From NCBI GenBank assembly GCA_046350115.1, contig JAXMAZ010000016.1:99376-163375 (forward strand): a DNA stretch of 64,000 nt, read 5' to 3'. Positions 16,101-22,935 of the stretch are shown piece by piece. The stretch's first letter is position 1. Each line of letters starts with the position of its first letter. This DNA comes from JAXMAZ01 sp046350115 (GTDB lineage Bacteria > Planctomycetota > Planctomycetia > Gemmatales > Gemmataceae). Made by a program: the position numbers and the translations under genes. The notes under the pieces were generated by a model that was not told where the DNA came from, made no database searches, and saw only the letters and a list, made by a program, of their open reading frames with translations.

Positions 16101-17494
16101 AGGTCGGGGCGTGGTCGCTGCCGGGGATGAAGCACGAGCAGTACCTGGACGTGAACCCGGACGAGGGGGTCATCGGCATGGCCGTCTCCCCGGACGGCCG
16201 GACGCTGGTGGCGGCGGTCGGCAACCACCAGCACACCCCGGACGAGGGCAGGCACGCCGACCGCGAGTTCCGCCGTAAGAACGGCGAGGTGCGGGTGTTC
16301 ACCCGGAAGCCGATCGCCAAGCCGGCCCCGCCGAAGGCCGAAGAGAAGCCGAAGGCGGACGACGGGCCGGAGCGGAACCAGGACTTGTGGGTGTGGCAGC
16401 AGCGGATCATCGACCCGGCTAAGTACCCCCAGCAGTTCACCGGCGAGGTGCGGCAGGTGGCGTTCAGCACCGACGGCACGCGGCTGTTCGCCTCCGGCTC
16501 CGGCGAGTACAAGCTGCCGTCGGCCGGCCGGAGCGTGACGGGCGGCACCATCCTGGCGTGGGACGTGGCCCGCACCCGGCCGACGTGGTCGCACCACCCG
16601 TTCGCCGACGCGAGGGGTCAGGCCGCCGTGATGGCCGTGTCCCCGGACGGCCGGACGCTAGCCGTCACTTACAAGGACGGCTACGTCCGGCTGCTGTCGG
16701 CGACCGAGGGCGGGCTGGCGATCACCCCGAACGGCGAGCCGATCCGCGACTTCCAGCCGGCTACCGCGCCCAAAGCGATGGCGTTCAGCCCGGATGGACA
16801 GCGGCTAGCCCACACCGACGGCCGAACCCTGCTCGTCCGCGACCTGGGCCGGAGCGGTGAGGTGCAGTTCGGGCCGATGGCCGGCACCCCCAAGGACGGC
16901 GACCTGCCCGCCGCCGTCGCGTTCAGCCCGGACGGCAAACGGGTGTTGTTCCTGAGCAACGACAAGATCGACCCGGCGTGGGCGAAGGCGGCCCCGCCCG
17001 GCTCCACCGCGGACCCGGCGAAGGCGACTCACCACTTCGCCCAAATCTGGGGGGCCGGGTCCGGCGAGGCGATGGCCATGCTGGTCCACGGCACCGCCCC
17101 GGTCACGGCTGTCGCGTGGTCGGCCAACGGCAAGCGGATCGCCACCGCCGATGACAAAGGCGAGGTCGTCATCTGGGACGGCGAGACGTTCAAGGAGGTG
17201 AAGCGGCTGAAGCTGACCGGCCCGGTGACGGCCCTCGTCCTGCGGGCAGACGGCCAGCGGTTCGCCGCCGCCGTGAACGGGCCGCCGGCCAAGCCGGGGG
17301 ACGGCGAGTTCGCCGCCCGGGTCCAGGTGTACACGGAGTGGGAGCCGAACAACTGGCTGTCGTCGTCCGCGATGCCGGTCGGCCCCGGGGCGGTCGTCCG
17401 GTCGGTCGCCTTCTCCCCGGACGGCAAGGTGCTGGCCGCCGGCGGCACCGACGGGCTGCACGTCTGGGACCGGGTAAAGGTCGCCCCGAAGTGA
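13166..17494 (+). CDS. ECF-type sigma factor fused to WD40 repeats
   Basis: This 1442-residue protein joins an ECF sigma-70 factor to a membrane-anchored propeller. Sigma region 2 is at about 40-110 (DADDAFQAVWLVFARRPG). Region 4 is at about 137-190 (LPEKYRQAVVLCDLTGKS…, with an EGTVAARVAKGR helix). A hydrophobic segment at about 254-276 (GTLAMLAAGLLTAAGLTAGAM) follows. The rest is two or more WD40 blocks with AFAPDGQTFAT… VIVWDTAT units. This matches the planctomycete ECF proteins with long C-terminal extensions. The ATG at 13166 begins directly before the sigma domain; the 72 upstream in-frame residues look non-coding. No separate anti-sigma gene is adjacent, so the propeller may itself control the sigma domain (inference). 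The gene is divergent from the PEP-CTERM gene and followed by an inverted repeat. Confidence 0.9.
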   Translation: MSTGRLADGVRALGLLTRPPDPRPDSELVAGFAATGEEVAFAELVRRHGPTVYGVCRRVLGNGHDADDAFQAVWLVFARRPGRVRPPGAVGAFLYGVAVKVATKARAQAAKRRQRLMAAAKPDRADDRPDWSDLGPVLDAELAALPEKYRQAVVLCDLTGKSRSEAAAALGWPEGTVAARVAKGRELLAARLRKRGITLSAAALGGLLTPEATACPVPAALQSLALDVLATDAVIPHAVQLLAEGAVRPMKTGTLAMLAAGLLTAAGLTAGAMLGGNGDGKDWERPPGGPAAIAADPPPGGPWRLVATLKDHGQMVYDAAFAPDGQTFATAGADGTVIVWDTATLKPRYWKQATTNRPPAGGGNPPPLGLRYQGADGLVAWYAAGAKTDEKYLDPADGKTNAVVTGTDRPLAAGGGVGVYVDGRDYLAHRLYDRQKAVRLDLPRPDGTETGLAGVSGWAVSPDGRLVAAGELYVSIRSKLRLLDAATGKAVVERPLFDADTPNTLAFAADGKRLAVSTGGGRLAVFAGPDWAEAYRHADPLVRSGDALAFTPDGRQLISAGYREEPERNWLGLVRATVVHREIRVRDAATGALVQSVPVREPAPLTDGPSFVARFGLDVSRLAVSPDGRTLVATFGSPYRGGPGEPATEQVAKAAAGEVRVYVKDTPAPPAAEYGPWELQAVLKDHGDLVYGAAFAPDGKTFSTIGADSTLTVWDAATRAKKHSYPVKWDRPADPNVVSPPPPPGARQGVKLPPWRWLQYLPDGTLFVTAQAGGGIDYHLLDPASGARLDEGELPGNGRSTGIRLPGVLAMSADGSRMLLGGGSGLRINHRGPGRGNDAAIEKSAAAGIVGTPWLPTAYALNRDGTRLAVVELIVNRDKNEVRYVIRICDADTGKTAATLTCDGNPYAVAWSPDGKWLAAACGPEARLWATGDWTADPVLWKPPYMNAYAVAFTPDSRQMLLGYWQSERGFWSSKLVNKVGAWSLPGMKHEQYLDVNPDEGVIGMAVSPDGRTLVAAVGNHQHTPDEGRHADREFRRKNGEVRVFTRKPIAKPAPPKAEEKPKADDGPERNQDLWVWQQRIIDPAKYPQQFTGEVRQVAFSTDGTRLFASGSGEYKLPSAGRSVTGGTILAWDVARTRPTWSHHPFADARGQAAVMAVSPDGRTLAVTYKDGYVRLLSATEGGLAITPNGEPIRDFQPATAPKAMAFSPDGQRLAHTDGRTLLVRDLGRSGEVQFGPMAGTPKDGDLPAAVAFSPDGKRVLFLSNDKIDPAWAKAAPPGSTADPAKATHHFAQIWGAGSGEAMAMLVHGTAPVTAVAWSANGKRIATADDKGEVVIWDGETFKEVKRLKLTGPVTALVLRADGQRFAAAVNGPPAKPGDGEFAARVQVYTEWEPNNWLSSSAMPVGPGAVVRSVAFSPDGKVLAAGGTDGLHVWDRVKVAPK

Positions 17495-17501
17495 CGGATT
17501 G

Positions 17502-17628
17502 AATACAACGGCACGCGGATGACGCGGATTTCACCGCGGATGAAAACCGGATCGGAACCCAGTCCGATTAGGGTCTGATCCGCGTGAATCCGCGGTCGGA
17601 GATCGGCGTCATCCGCGTGCCATGTATT
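17502..17628. repeat. Long imperfect inverted repeat upstream of fabI
   Basis: The arms at 17502-17525 and 17606-17628 match except for a small bulge. An inner pair (GCGGATTTCACCGCGGAT against its near-complement) extends the fold. The loop side carries GATGAAAACCGGATCGGAA (17539-17557), identical to 19 bases in the repeat at 52666-52780. It starts just after the sigma-WD40 stop codon and ends 22 bp before fabI. Confidence 0.8.
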
Positions 17629-17650
17629 CCTGCCCTCTCTGGCGCCGACC

Positions 17651-18538
17651 ATGATCCCGATCGACTTCACCAACAAAGTGGCCCTCGTCACCGGGGTGGG
17701 CGACAACGAGAGCTTCGCCTGGTTCATCAGCAAGGCGCTCAACGCCGCCGGGGCCAAGGTCGTGCTCGCGTGCCACCCGCGGGTGGTCGGCATCGTCGAG
17801 AGCTTCCTCACCCGGGACGCGGACCGGGAGAGCCGCCAGCTCCCCTACGGCCGCGGCGAGCTGAAGGTGGAGAAGGTGCTGGCGTGCGACGCCAGCTACG
17901 ACACCATGGCCGACGTGCCGGAGGAGGTGCGGACCGACCGCCGGTACGCCAAGTTCGCCGACTACAGCATCCAGGGCACCGTGGACGCGGTCGGCAAGGA
18001 GTTCGGCGGGATCGACATCCTGATCCACTCGGTCGCGTTCAGCCGGGAGATCACCAAGTCGGCGAAGGACACCAGCCGCAAGGGGTACATGGAGGCGCTG
18101 GGCATCTCGGCGTACTCGCTGACGAGCCTGCTGCGGGCGGCCGAGCCGTACATGAGCAACCGGCCGGGCGGCGCGGCGGCGGTCGGGCTGACGTACCTGG
18201 GCGGGGACCGGGTGGTGCCGTACTACGGCGGCGGCATGAGCACGGCCAAGGCGGCCCTTCAGATCGATTGCAAGCAGCTCGCCAGCAACCTCGGGCCGAA
18301 GGACATCCGGGTGAACCTGATCTCGGCCGGCCCGTATGCCAGCCGGGCGGCCCGAAGCATCCGGCCCGGGGAGTTCGAGAAGTCGATCGAGTACGCCGCC
18401 TCGCGGTCGCCGCTGCCGCGGCCGATCAAGCCGGAGGAGGTGGCGGACGCGACCGTGTTCCTGTGCAGCCACCTGGCCAGCGGGGTGACGGGTCACGTGC
18501 TGTACGTGGACTGCGGGTACAACGTGATGGGGGTGTGA
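17651..18538 (+). CDS. fabI: Enoyl-[acyl-carrier-protein] reductase (NADH), plant/Chlamydia-like
   Basis: FabI catalyses the last reduction in each cycle of type II fatty-acid elongation in the cytoplasm. The 295-residue protein has the SDR fold: a dinucleotide-binding start (VALVTGVGDNESFAWFISKAL), IDILIHSVA, and the catalytic Tyr192 and Lys200 in YYGGGMSTAKAAL. The Tyr and Lys are eight positions apart (Y-x7-K). This is the spacing of plant, apicomplexan and chlamydial enzymes; E. coli FabI has Y-x6-K. An insertion with EEVRTDRRYAKFADYSIQ (about 91-108) is also of the plant/Chlamydia kind. No clear Shine-Dalgarno is seen before the ATG. The gene is convergent with nikR across a 35-bp-stem inverted repeat. 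Confidence 0.95.
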   Translation: MIPIDFTNKVALVTGVGDNESFAWFISKALNAAGAKVVLACHPRVVGIVESFLTRDADRESRQLPYGRGELKVEKVLACDASYDTMADVPEEVRTDRRYAKFADYSIQGTVDAVGKEFGGIDILIHSVAFSREITKSAKDTSRKGYMEALGISAYSLTSLLRAAEPYMSNRPGGAAAVGLTYLGGDRVVPYYGGGMSTAKAALQIDCKQLASNLGPKDIRVNLISAGPYASRAARSIRPGEFEKSIEYAASRSPLPRPIKPEEVADATVFLCSHLASGVTGHVLYVDCGYNVMGV

Positions 18539-18548
18539 GACAAGGCAA

Positions 18549-18628
18549 AAGTAAAAAGGAAAAAGGAAAAAGGCGAAAGTGAATCGGACGGGGTTCACTT
18601 TCGCCTTTTTCCTTTTTCCTTTTTACTT
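18549..18628. repeat. Perfect 35-bp inverted repeat between fabI and nikR
   Basis: The left arm 18549-18583 and the right arm 18594-18628 are perfectly complementary around a 10-base loop (TCGGACGGGG). The left arm is purine-only apart from one T, two C and one further T, and carries three tandem AAAAAGG units. The right arm ends within the nikR TAA stop (18629-18627). The T-rich strand downstream of a stem could terminate transcription in both directions. Confidence 0.95.
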
Positions 18629-19067
18629 AGTGATGGTGGTGATGCCCGTCGGTGTGCGGCGCCGTGTCCGCCAGCGTCAGCTCGCCCTTGTGGACGCCCT
18701 TCAGCCCCCGCAACTCGGCCGCCAGCGCCCGCACCTCGCTCCCCTTGCCGCGTAACACGATCACCTCCATGCAGTGGTCGTGGTCCAGGTGGACGTGTAG
18801 GGTGGCCACCACCAAATCCCCGTGCCGGTGCTGCACCTCGACCAGCTTGTCCGTCAGCCGCGACTTGTGGTGGTCGTAGACGAGCGTCAGGGTGGCCATC
18901 ACCGGCCGGGCGTCGGCCGCCCACGCCTCGGCGGTGAGCGTCTGCCGGAGCAACTGCCGGACCGCCTCGCTGCGGGTGGCGAACCGGCCGTCCGTCACGA
19001 ACCGGTCGAACGCCGCCAGCAGGTCCGGCTCCAACGACACCGAGAACCGCGTCACCTCGGCCATCAC
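18627..19067 (-). CDS. nikR: Nickel-responsive transcriptional regulator NikR
   Basis: NikR is a ribbon-helix-helix repressor that binds Ni2+ through a C-terminal ACT-like domain. The N-terminus (TRFSVSLEPDLLAAFDRFV) is the RHH DNA-binding unit. The high-affinity nickel ligands of E. coli NikR (His76, His87, His89, Cys95) correspond to His79, His90, His92 and Cys98, numbered from the second Met, in VQH…TLHVHLDHDHC. The protein ends in a DGHHHHH tail, a plausible extra metal-binding feature. Two adjacent Met codons (19067, 19064) are possible starts. No nickel transporter gene is nearby, so its regulon lies elsewhere. Its stop codon touches the long inverted repeat. Confidence 0.93.
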   Translation of the reverse strand: MMAEVTRFSVSLEPDLLAAFDRFVTDGRFATRSEAVRQLLRQTLTAEAWAADARPVMATLTLVYDHHKSRLTDKLVEVQHRHGDLVVATLHVHLDHDHCMEVIVLRGKGSEVRALAAELRGLKGVHKGELTLADTAPHTDGHHHHH

Positions 19068-19172
19068 ACCCTCCCGCTTCGACGCCCCGGATTTTAGCCG
19101 AAGAATTCACGTGACTGGGGGTCGGCGGCCGGGTATTACGATCTGTACATTCGTCACACCGAAGGGACGGCC

Positions 19173-19955
19173 ATGCCCAGACCCCGCGGGTTCACGCTGA
19201 TCGAGCTGCTGGTCGTCATCGCCATCATCGCGGTGCTGATCGGCCTCCTGCTGCCCGCCGTGCAGAAGGTGCGGGCGGCGGCCCGCCGGGCCGAGTGCCA
19301 GAACAACCTGCGGCAGATCGGACTGGCCGTCCACCAGTATTACGACGCGACCAACGGCCAGTTCTTCCTCCACCACCCGTTCGACGCGGACGTGGTGAGC
19401 AACACCCAGCACTCCAACTCGTTCGCCGAGATCTACTGGGCGGACAAGCTGATGCCGTTCATCGGCGGCACCCGCGAGGCGGACGAGAGCCTGTCCAAAG
19501 GCGGCTTGGTCCTGGCGAGCGACAAGATCTACCGCTGCCCGACCGACCCGTCCGAGCGGAAGCCGTTCGTCGACCCGGACACCGGCCAGGTGAACGGGGT
19601 CGAACACCGGGTCAGCTACCTGATGAACTCCCTGCTCAGCCACAAGTCCCGGCGGTACGGCCAGTGGACGCTGATGCGGTTCGTCAACGAGGTCGGGACC
19701 AGCCAGTTCGTCTGCTTCAACGAGCGGAACGCGGCCGTGTTCAACGCGGCCGACGGGGAAGACCCGCGGCAGGACGACTACGACATCTGGCTCGGCACCG
19801 GGATCCTCAAGCCGTGGATGGCGTCGGATCGGCACACCCAGGTGGCCAACTACCTGTACCTGGACGGGCACGCGGTCAGCCTGCGGTGGGAGGAGGCGGT
19901 CGTCGACATGTACCCGGACAAGAAGGTGCTCGATACCGACGGGAGCTACCCGTGA
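19173..19955 (+). CDS. DUF1559 prepilin-type protein
   Basis: This 260-residue protein begins with a type IV prepilin/pseudopilin leader (RGFTLIELLVVIAIIAVLIG) that would be cleaved and methylated before Phe. DUF1559 follows (LLLPAVQKVRAAARRAECQNNL…), and near the end the H-X9-DG type motif HTQVANYLYLDGHAV. The family is hugely expanded in Planctomycetes and is assumed to form pilin-like surface assemblies; the individual role is unknown. Its stop codon overlaps the GTG start of the next lipoprotein gene, which indicates coupled translation. Confidence 0.92.
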   Translation: MPRPRGFTLIELLVVIAIIAVLIGLLLPAVQKVRAAARRAECQNNLRQIGLAVHQYYDATNGQFFLHHPFDADVVSNTQHSNSFAEIYWADKLMPFIGGTREADESLSKGGLVLASDKIYRCPTDPSERKPFVDPDTGQVNGVEHRVSYLMNSLLSHKSRRYGQWTLMRFVNEVGTSQFVCFNERNAAVFNAADGEDPRQDDYDIWLGTGILKPWMASDRHTQVANYLYLDGHAVSLRWEEAVVDMYPDKKVLDTDGSYP

Positions 19956-20356
19956 GGCGGGCCGGTCTGCTGACACTGCTCGCGCTCGCCGGCTGCCGGT
20001 CCGAACCGCCGCCGGCCGGGTCTGGCGCCCGGGAGGCGGCCTACCGGTACTTCGACGCCCTCGTCCGGTCCGACTGGCCGGCGGCGTACTCGGCGCTCGC
20101 CGCCGAGTCCCGGAAGCGGGTGAGCGGCGACGGGTTCGCCCGGCTAGCGGCGGCGTACCGGCGGGGGCTGGCGTTCGACCCGGACGCGGCCCACGTGACC
20201 GCGTGCGAGGAGCACGGCGACGGGGCGATCGCGCACGTGTCGCTGACCGGCAAGGGGCGGCACGGCCGGCGGTTCAAGGAGGCGGTGACGCTGCGGCGGG
20301 AGCCGGCCGGGTGGGCGGTCGTCCTGCCCGCTACCTTCGGCCGCGGCGGTCGATAG
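19952..20356 (+). CDS. Small lipoprotein translationally coupled to DUF1559 gene
   Basis: The GTG at 19952 overlaps the preceding TGA (GTGA), a classic coupling arrangement. The 134-residue product has a short lipoprotein signal ending in the lipobox LALAGC. An NTF2/DUF4878-like helix-sheet region follows (AYRYFDALVRSDWPAAYSAL, then TGKGRHGRRFKEAVTLRRE). It should sit on the outer face of a membrane. A DUF1559 gene followed by a small lipoprotein is a recurring planctomycete pair, which suggests a structural or chaperone role beside the pilin-like protein (inference). Confidence 0.78.
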   Translation: MRRAGLLTLLALAGCRSEPPPAGSGAREAAYRYFDALVRSDWPAAYSALAAESRKRVSGDGFARLAAAYRRGLAFDPDAAHVTACEEHGDGAIAHVSLTGKGRHGRRFKEAVTLRREPAGWAVVLPATFGRGGR

Positions 20357-20392
20357 GATACCCCCCGGCCACACCGCCGCGAGTCGTATCGG

Positions 20393-20977
20393 ATGCTCGG
20401 CCGTCGGTTCCCGATCCCCGGCCTTCCGACGCCCCGCCAGCTCGTCCTGGCGTTGCTGGCGGTCGTTCAACTCATGGCCGGCGTCGGCTTCCCGATCCCC
20501 ACGTCTCGGGCGTCGAAGGACCGCTCTCAGCCGTACCCGTGCATGGACCGGCCGTGCGGCTGCCTCACCTACGAACAGTGCTGGGCCGGCGACTGCTGCT
20601 GCTTCACCCTGCGGGAGAAGGTGGCCTGGGCGACCGCCCGCGGGCTGGTCGTCCCGGCCGCCGTCGGGCGGTCCTGCTGCGACCCCCACGACGGCGACGG
20701 CGCCGGCCCGGACTGCCGGCCCGCCTCATCGGACTGCCCGCACTGCGACCCGCCGGCAGCGGACGCGAGTCCCGCGTACCGGTGGGTCGACGGGGCGATG
20801 GCCCAGCGGTGTAAGGGCCGCTCGCCGGCCGGCTGGTCGCCCGCCGGCCCGGCCGTCCCCCCGATCCCCGCGACCGTCTGGGCGTTCGAGTGGGTGCCGG
20901 CCGGGGCCGTCCTCACCGGCAACTCCACCCCCATCAGCTCGACAATCGACCCGGTCGTCCCGCCCCCTCGCGCCTGA
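20393..20977 (+). CDS. Cys-rich exported protein of unknown function
   Basis: I do not recognise a named family. The 194-residue product has an N-terminal hydrophobic segment (LVLALLAVVQLMAGVGF), then a dense Cys region: PCMDRPCGCLTYEQCWAGDC immediately followed by CC, then later SCCD and CPHCD. The C-terminal third is Pro/Ala-rich and low in complexity. The Cys-x-Cys and Cys-Cys pattern suggests disulfides or metal binding outside the cytoplasm. It lies between two DUF1559 genes on the same strand, 36 bp after the lipoprotein, and may be co-transcribed with them. Confidence 0.7.
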   Translation: MLGRRFPIPGLPTPRQLVLALLAVVQLMAGVGFPIPTSRASKDRSQPYPCMDRPCGCLTYEQCWAGDCCCFTLREKVAWATARGLVVPAAVGRSCCDPHDGDGAGPDCRPASSDCPHCDPPAADASPAYRWVDGAMAQRCKGRSPAGWSPAGPAVPPIPATVWAFEWVPAGAVLTGNSTPISSTIDPVVPPPRA

Positions 20978-21079
20978 CCCCGTCCGCCGACCCTCACACA
21001 CCCGCGCCCGTCCGGGCGGCGGCCGCGCGTCGGCCCGCCCGCGACCGGCGTCCACCCATCGAGACACACCGGAGTTCCC

Positions 21080-21997
21080 ATGACGTGCGTCCGCCGTGCG
21101 TTCACCCTGATCGAACTGCTGGTGGTGATCGCCATCGTCGCCATCCTGATCGGCCTGCTCCTCCCCGCGGTGCAGAAGGTGCGGGGGTCAGCCGCCCGGA
21201 TCAAGTGCGCGAACAACCTGAAGCAGCTCGGCCTGGCGATGCACAACCACGAGTCCGCCCGCGGCACGTTCCCGCCGGGGCGGAACGCCTACCCGAAGGT
21301 GGTGTCCGCCCCGGCCCGGCTGCTGGCCTACGTCGAGCAGGAGAGCCTGCACCGATTGATCGACCCGGACGGCACCCTGGCCGCCGGCGGACAGAACGAC
21401 GCCGCCGGCAGGAACCGGGTGTCGCTGTTCGTCTGCCCGAGCGACCCGCAGGCCGGGCAGGTGCCGGGCAGCGCCTACTACGGCACCAACTACGTCGCCT
21501 GCAACGGCACCGGGGTGGCGCTCGACCCGACCGGGGCCGTCACCGGCTATCTGAAAATCCCGGACGGGAACGGGGTGTTCGCCCAGACCCCGGTGCGGGT
21601 CGGGGACGTCACCGACGGGCTGTCGAACACGGCCGCGTTCAGCGAGAGCCTGGTCGGCAATGGGGTCGCCGTGTCCGGCCCGCCAGCCGACCCGCAGGCG
21701 GCCCGGCTGGTGATCCTGGAGGTGCCGGGCGGGGCCGACCCGGCCCCGGCCGTGTGCGCCGCCGGGGCCGGCACCTGGAACCCGCGGCGGGGCGAGCAGT
21801 GGGTGAACGGGCACTATGGGAACACCCTGTACAACCACTTCTTCACCCCGAACCCGGCCGGCCAGTGGGACTGCGGGAACGGCAGCCACAACAAGGGGCT
21901 GACGGCCGCCCGGAGCGGGCACGCCGGCGGGGTGAACGTGCTCTTGTGCGACGGGAGCGTGCGGTTCGCCCGGGACGCGACCGACCCGGCGACCTAG
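21080..21997 (+). CDS. DUF1559 prepilin-type protein
   Basis: This canonical 305-residue DUF1559 protein has the leader RRAFTLIELLVVIAIVAILI and the LLLPAVQKVRGSAARIKCAN start. The pattern NNLKQLGLAMHNHESARGTF is typical of the larger subfamily. The C-terminal HAGGVNVLLCDGSVRFARD is the classic H-X9-DG motif. It is predicted to be processed by a prepilin peptidase and assembled at the cell surface. It is convergent with the FHA gene; a 27-bp-stem inverted repeat lies between. Confidence 0.93.
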   Translation: MTCVRRAFTLIELLVVIAIVAILIGLLLPAVQKVRGSAARIKCANNLKQLGLAMHNHESARGTFPPGRNAYPKVVSAPARLLAYVEQESLHRLIDPDGTLAAGGQNDAAGRNRVSLFVCPSDPQAGQVPGSAYYGTNYVACNGTGVALDPTGAVTGYLKIPDGNGVFAQTPVRVGDVTDGLSNTAAFSESLVGNGVAVSGPPADPQAARLVILEVPGGADPAPAVCAAGAGTWNPRRGEQWVNGHYGNTLYNHFFTPNPAGQWDCGNGSHNKGLTAARSGHAGGVNVLLCDGSVRFARDATDPAT

Positions 21998-22079
21998 CGG
22001 GCGCTGGCCACCCGCGGCGGCGGTGAGGTGGCCGGCGAATGGTGAGGCGAGAACCGCCTTCACATGGGCGTAGCGTACC

Positions 22080-22142
22080 CCACCAGCCCGACGCGCGAGC
22101 GAGGGTTTCTCTGACACCCTCGCTCGCGCGTCGGGCTGGTGG
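22080..22142. repeat. 27-bp perfect inverted repeat between convergent genes
   Basis: Arms 22080-22106 and 22116-22142 are perfectly complementary, with a 9-base loop. The stem contains CAGCCCGACGCGCGAGCGAG and its complement. It lies 82 bp after the DUF1559 stop and 91 bp before the FHA stop, so it could act as a bidirectional terminator. Confidence 0.93.
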
Positions 22143-22233
22143 ACACGCGATCCCGATGCGTGGGGGGGGCGTTGAGGCTCTGTTACAAGGCGGCGAAAAG
22201 TGTTCGCCCAATCGGTGACGACATGGCCGCGGG

Positions 22234-22743
22234 TCAGTCGGAGCCGGCGGCGGGAGCGGGGGATGGGGCCGGGCCGACCTGCCCGGTCAGGAACACCAGC
22301 CGGCGGTTGCACAGCAGGAGCTGGTCGCCCGGCTTCAGGTTGGTCGGGCCGGCGATCTTGTGCCCGTTCAGCACCGTCCCGTTCTTGCTGGCCACGTCGT
22401 GCACCTCGCACCGGCCGCTCCGGTGGATGATGATCGCGCAGTGCCGGCGGGAGACGTGCTCGTCCCGGATGACCACGTGGTTGTCCGGCAGCCGGCCGAC
22501 ACTGTTCACCCCGATGGACAGCGGGTGCAGGTGGTCCCCGTCCTGGAGCCAGTACGACAGGGTGGTGCCGGGCGGGGCGACGACAGTGGCCGCGTCCCCG
22601 GGGTCGTCCGGCGGGAGTTGGCCCAGCTCCCCGGCCAGGGTGAAGTGCCCGCACGCCGCCCGGACCCGCTCCCGGGCGGCGCGGAACTCGTCCCGCCGGG
22701 GCTGGCCCTCCAGGTGCAGGCTGTACAGCCGGGAGTCGGACAT
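22234..22743 (-). CDS. FHA domain protein
   Basis: This 169-residue protein has a C-terminal forkhead-associated domain at about 75-150, a phosphothreonine-binding module. Visible core residues are VGRLPDNHVVI, SRRHCAII and SKNGTVLNGHKI, i.e. the conserved Arg, Ser-x-x-His and Asn-Gly contacts. The N-terminal half (RLYSLHLEGQPRRDEFRAAR) has no recognised domain. In Gemmata-type genomes such proteins probably read out Ser/Thr kinases like the one at the window's left end (inference). Upstream (about 22824-22850) is an AT-rich stretch containing TAATAT on the minus strand, a possible promoter. Confidence 0.88.
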   Translation of the reverse strand: MSDSRLYSLHLEGQPRRDEFRAARERVRAACGHFTLAGELGQLPPDDPGDAATVVAPPGTTLSYWLQDGDHLHPLSIGVNSVGRLPDNHVVIRDEHVSRRHCAIIIHRSGRCEVHDVASKNGTVLNGHKIAGPTNLKPGDQLLLCNRRLVFLTGQVGPAPSPAPAAGSD

Positions 22744-22935
22744 GACCGGCCCGGGCGAAAGGATCGGGCGGCGGGCCGCGACGGCGGTCCGGAGGTCGTG
22801 CCGGGCGTCGGCACAATCGCCCTATCTATATTAACTTTTCGTCACGCACGCTAGTCCGTCAACACCCGAATCCGCGGTTCGACCGAATCGATCCGGCCGA
22901 CCGGTGTTACCGCCCGTCCGCCCGCCCGGCCCCGA

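Noticed and set aside
13007..16597. 1196-codon minus-strand open frame opposite the sigma-WD40 gene
   Set aside because: It is an antisense shadow caused by high GC at third positions; the plus strand has clear sigma and WD40 motifs.
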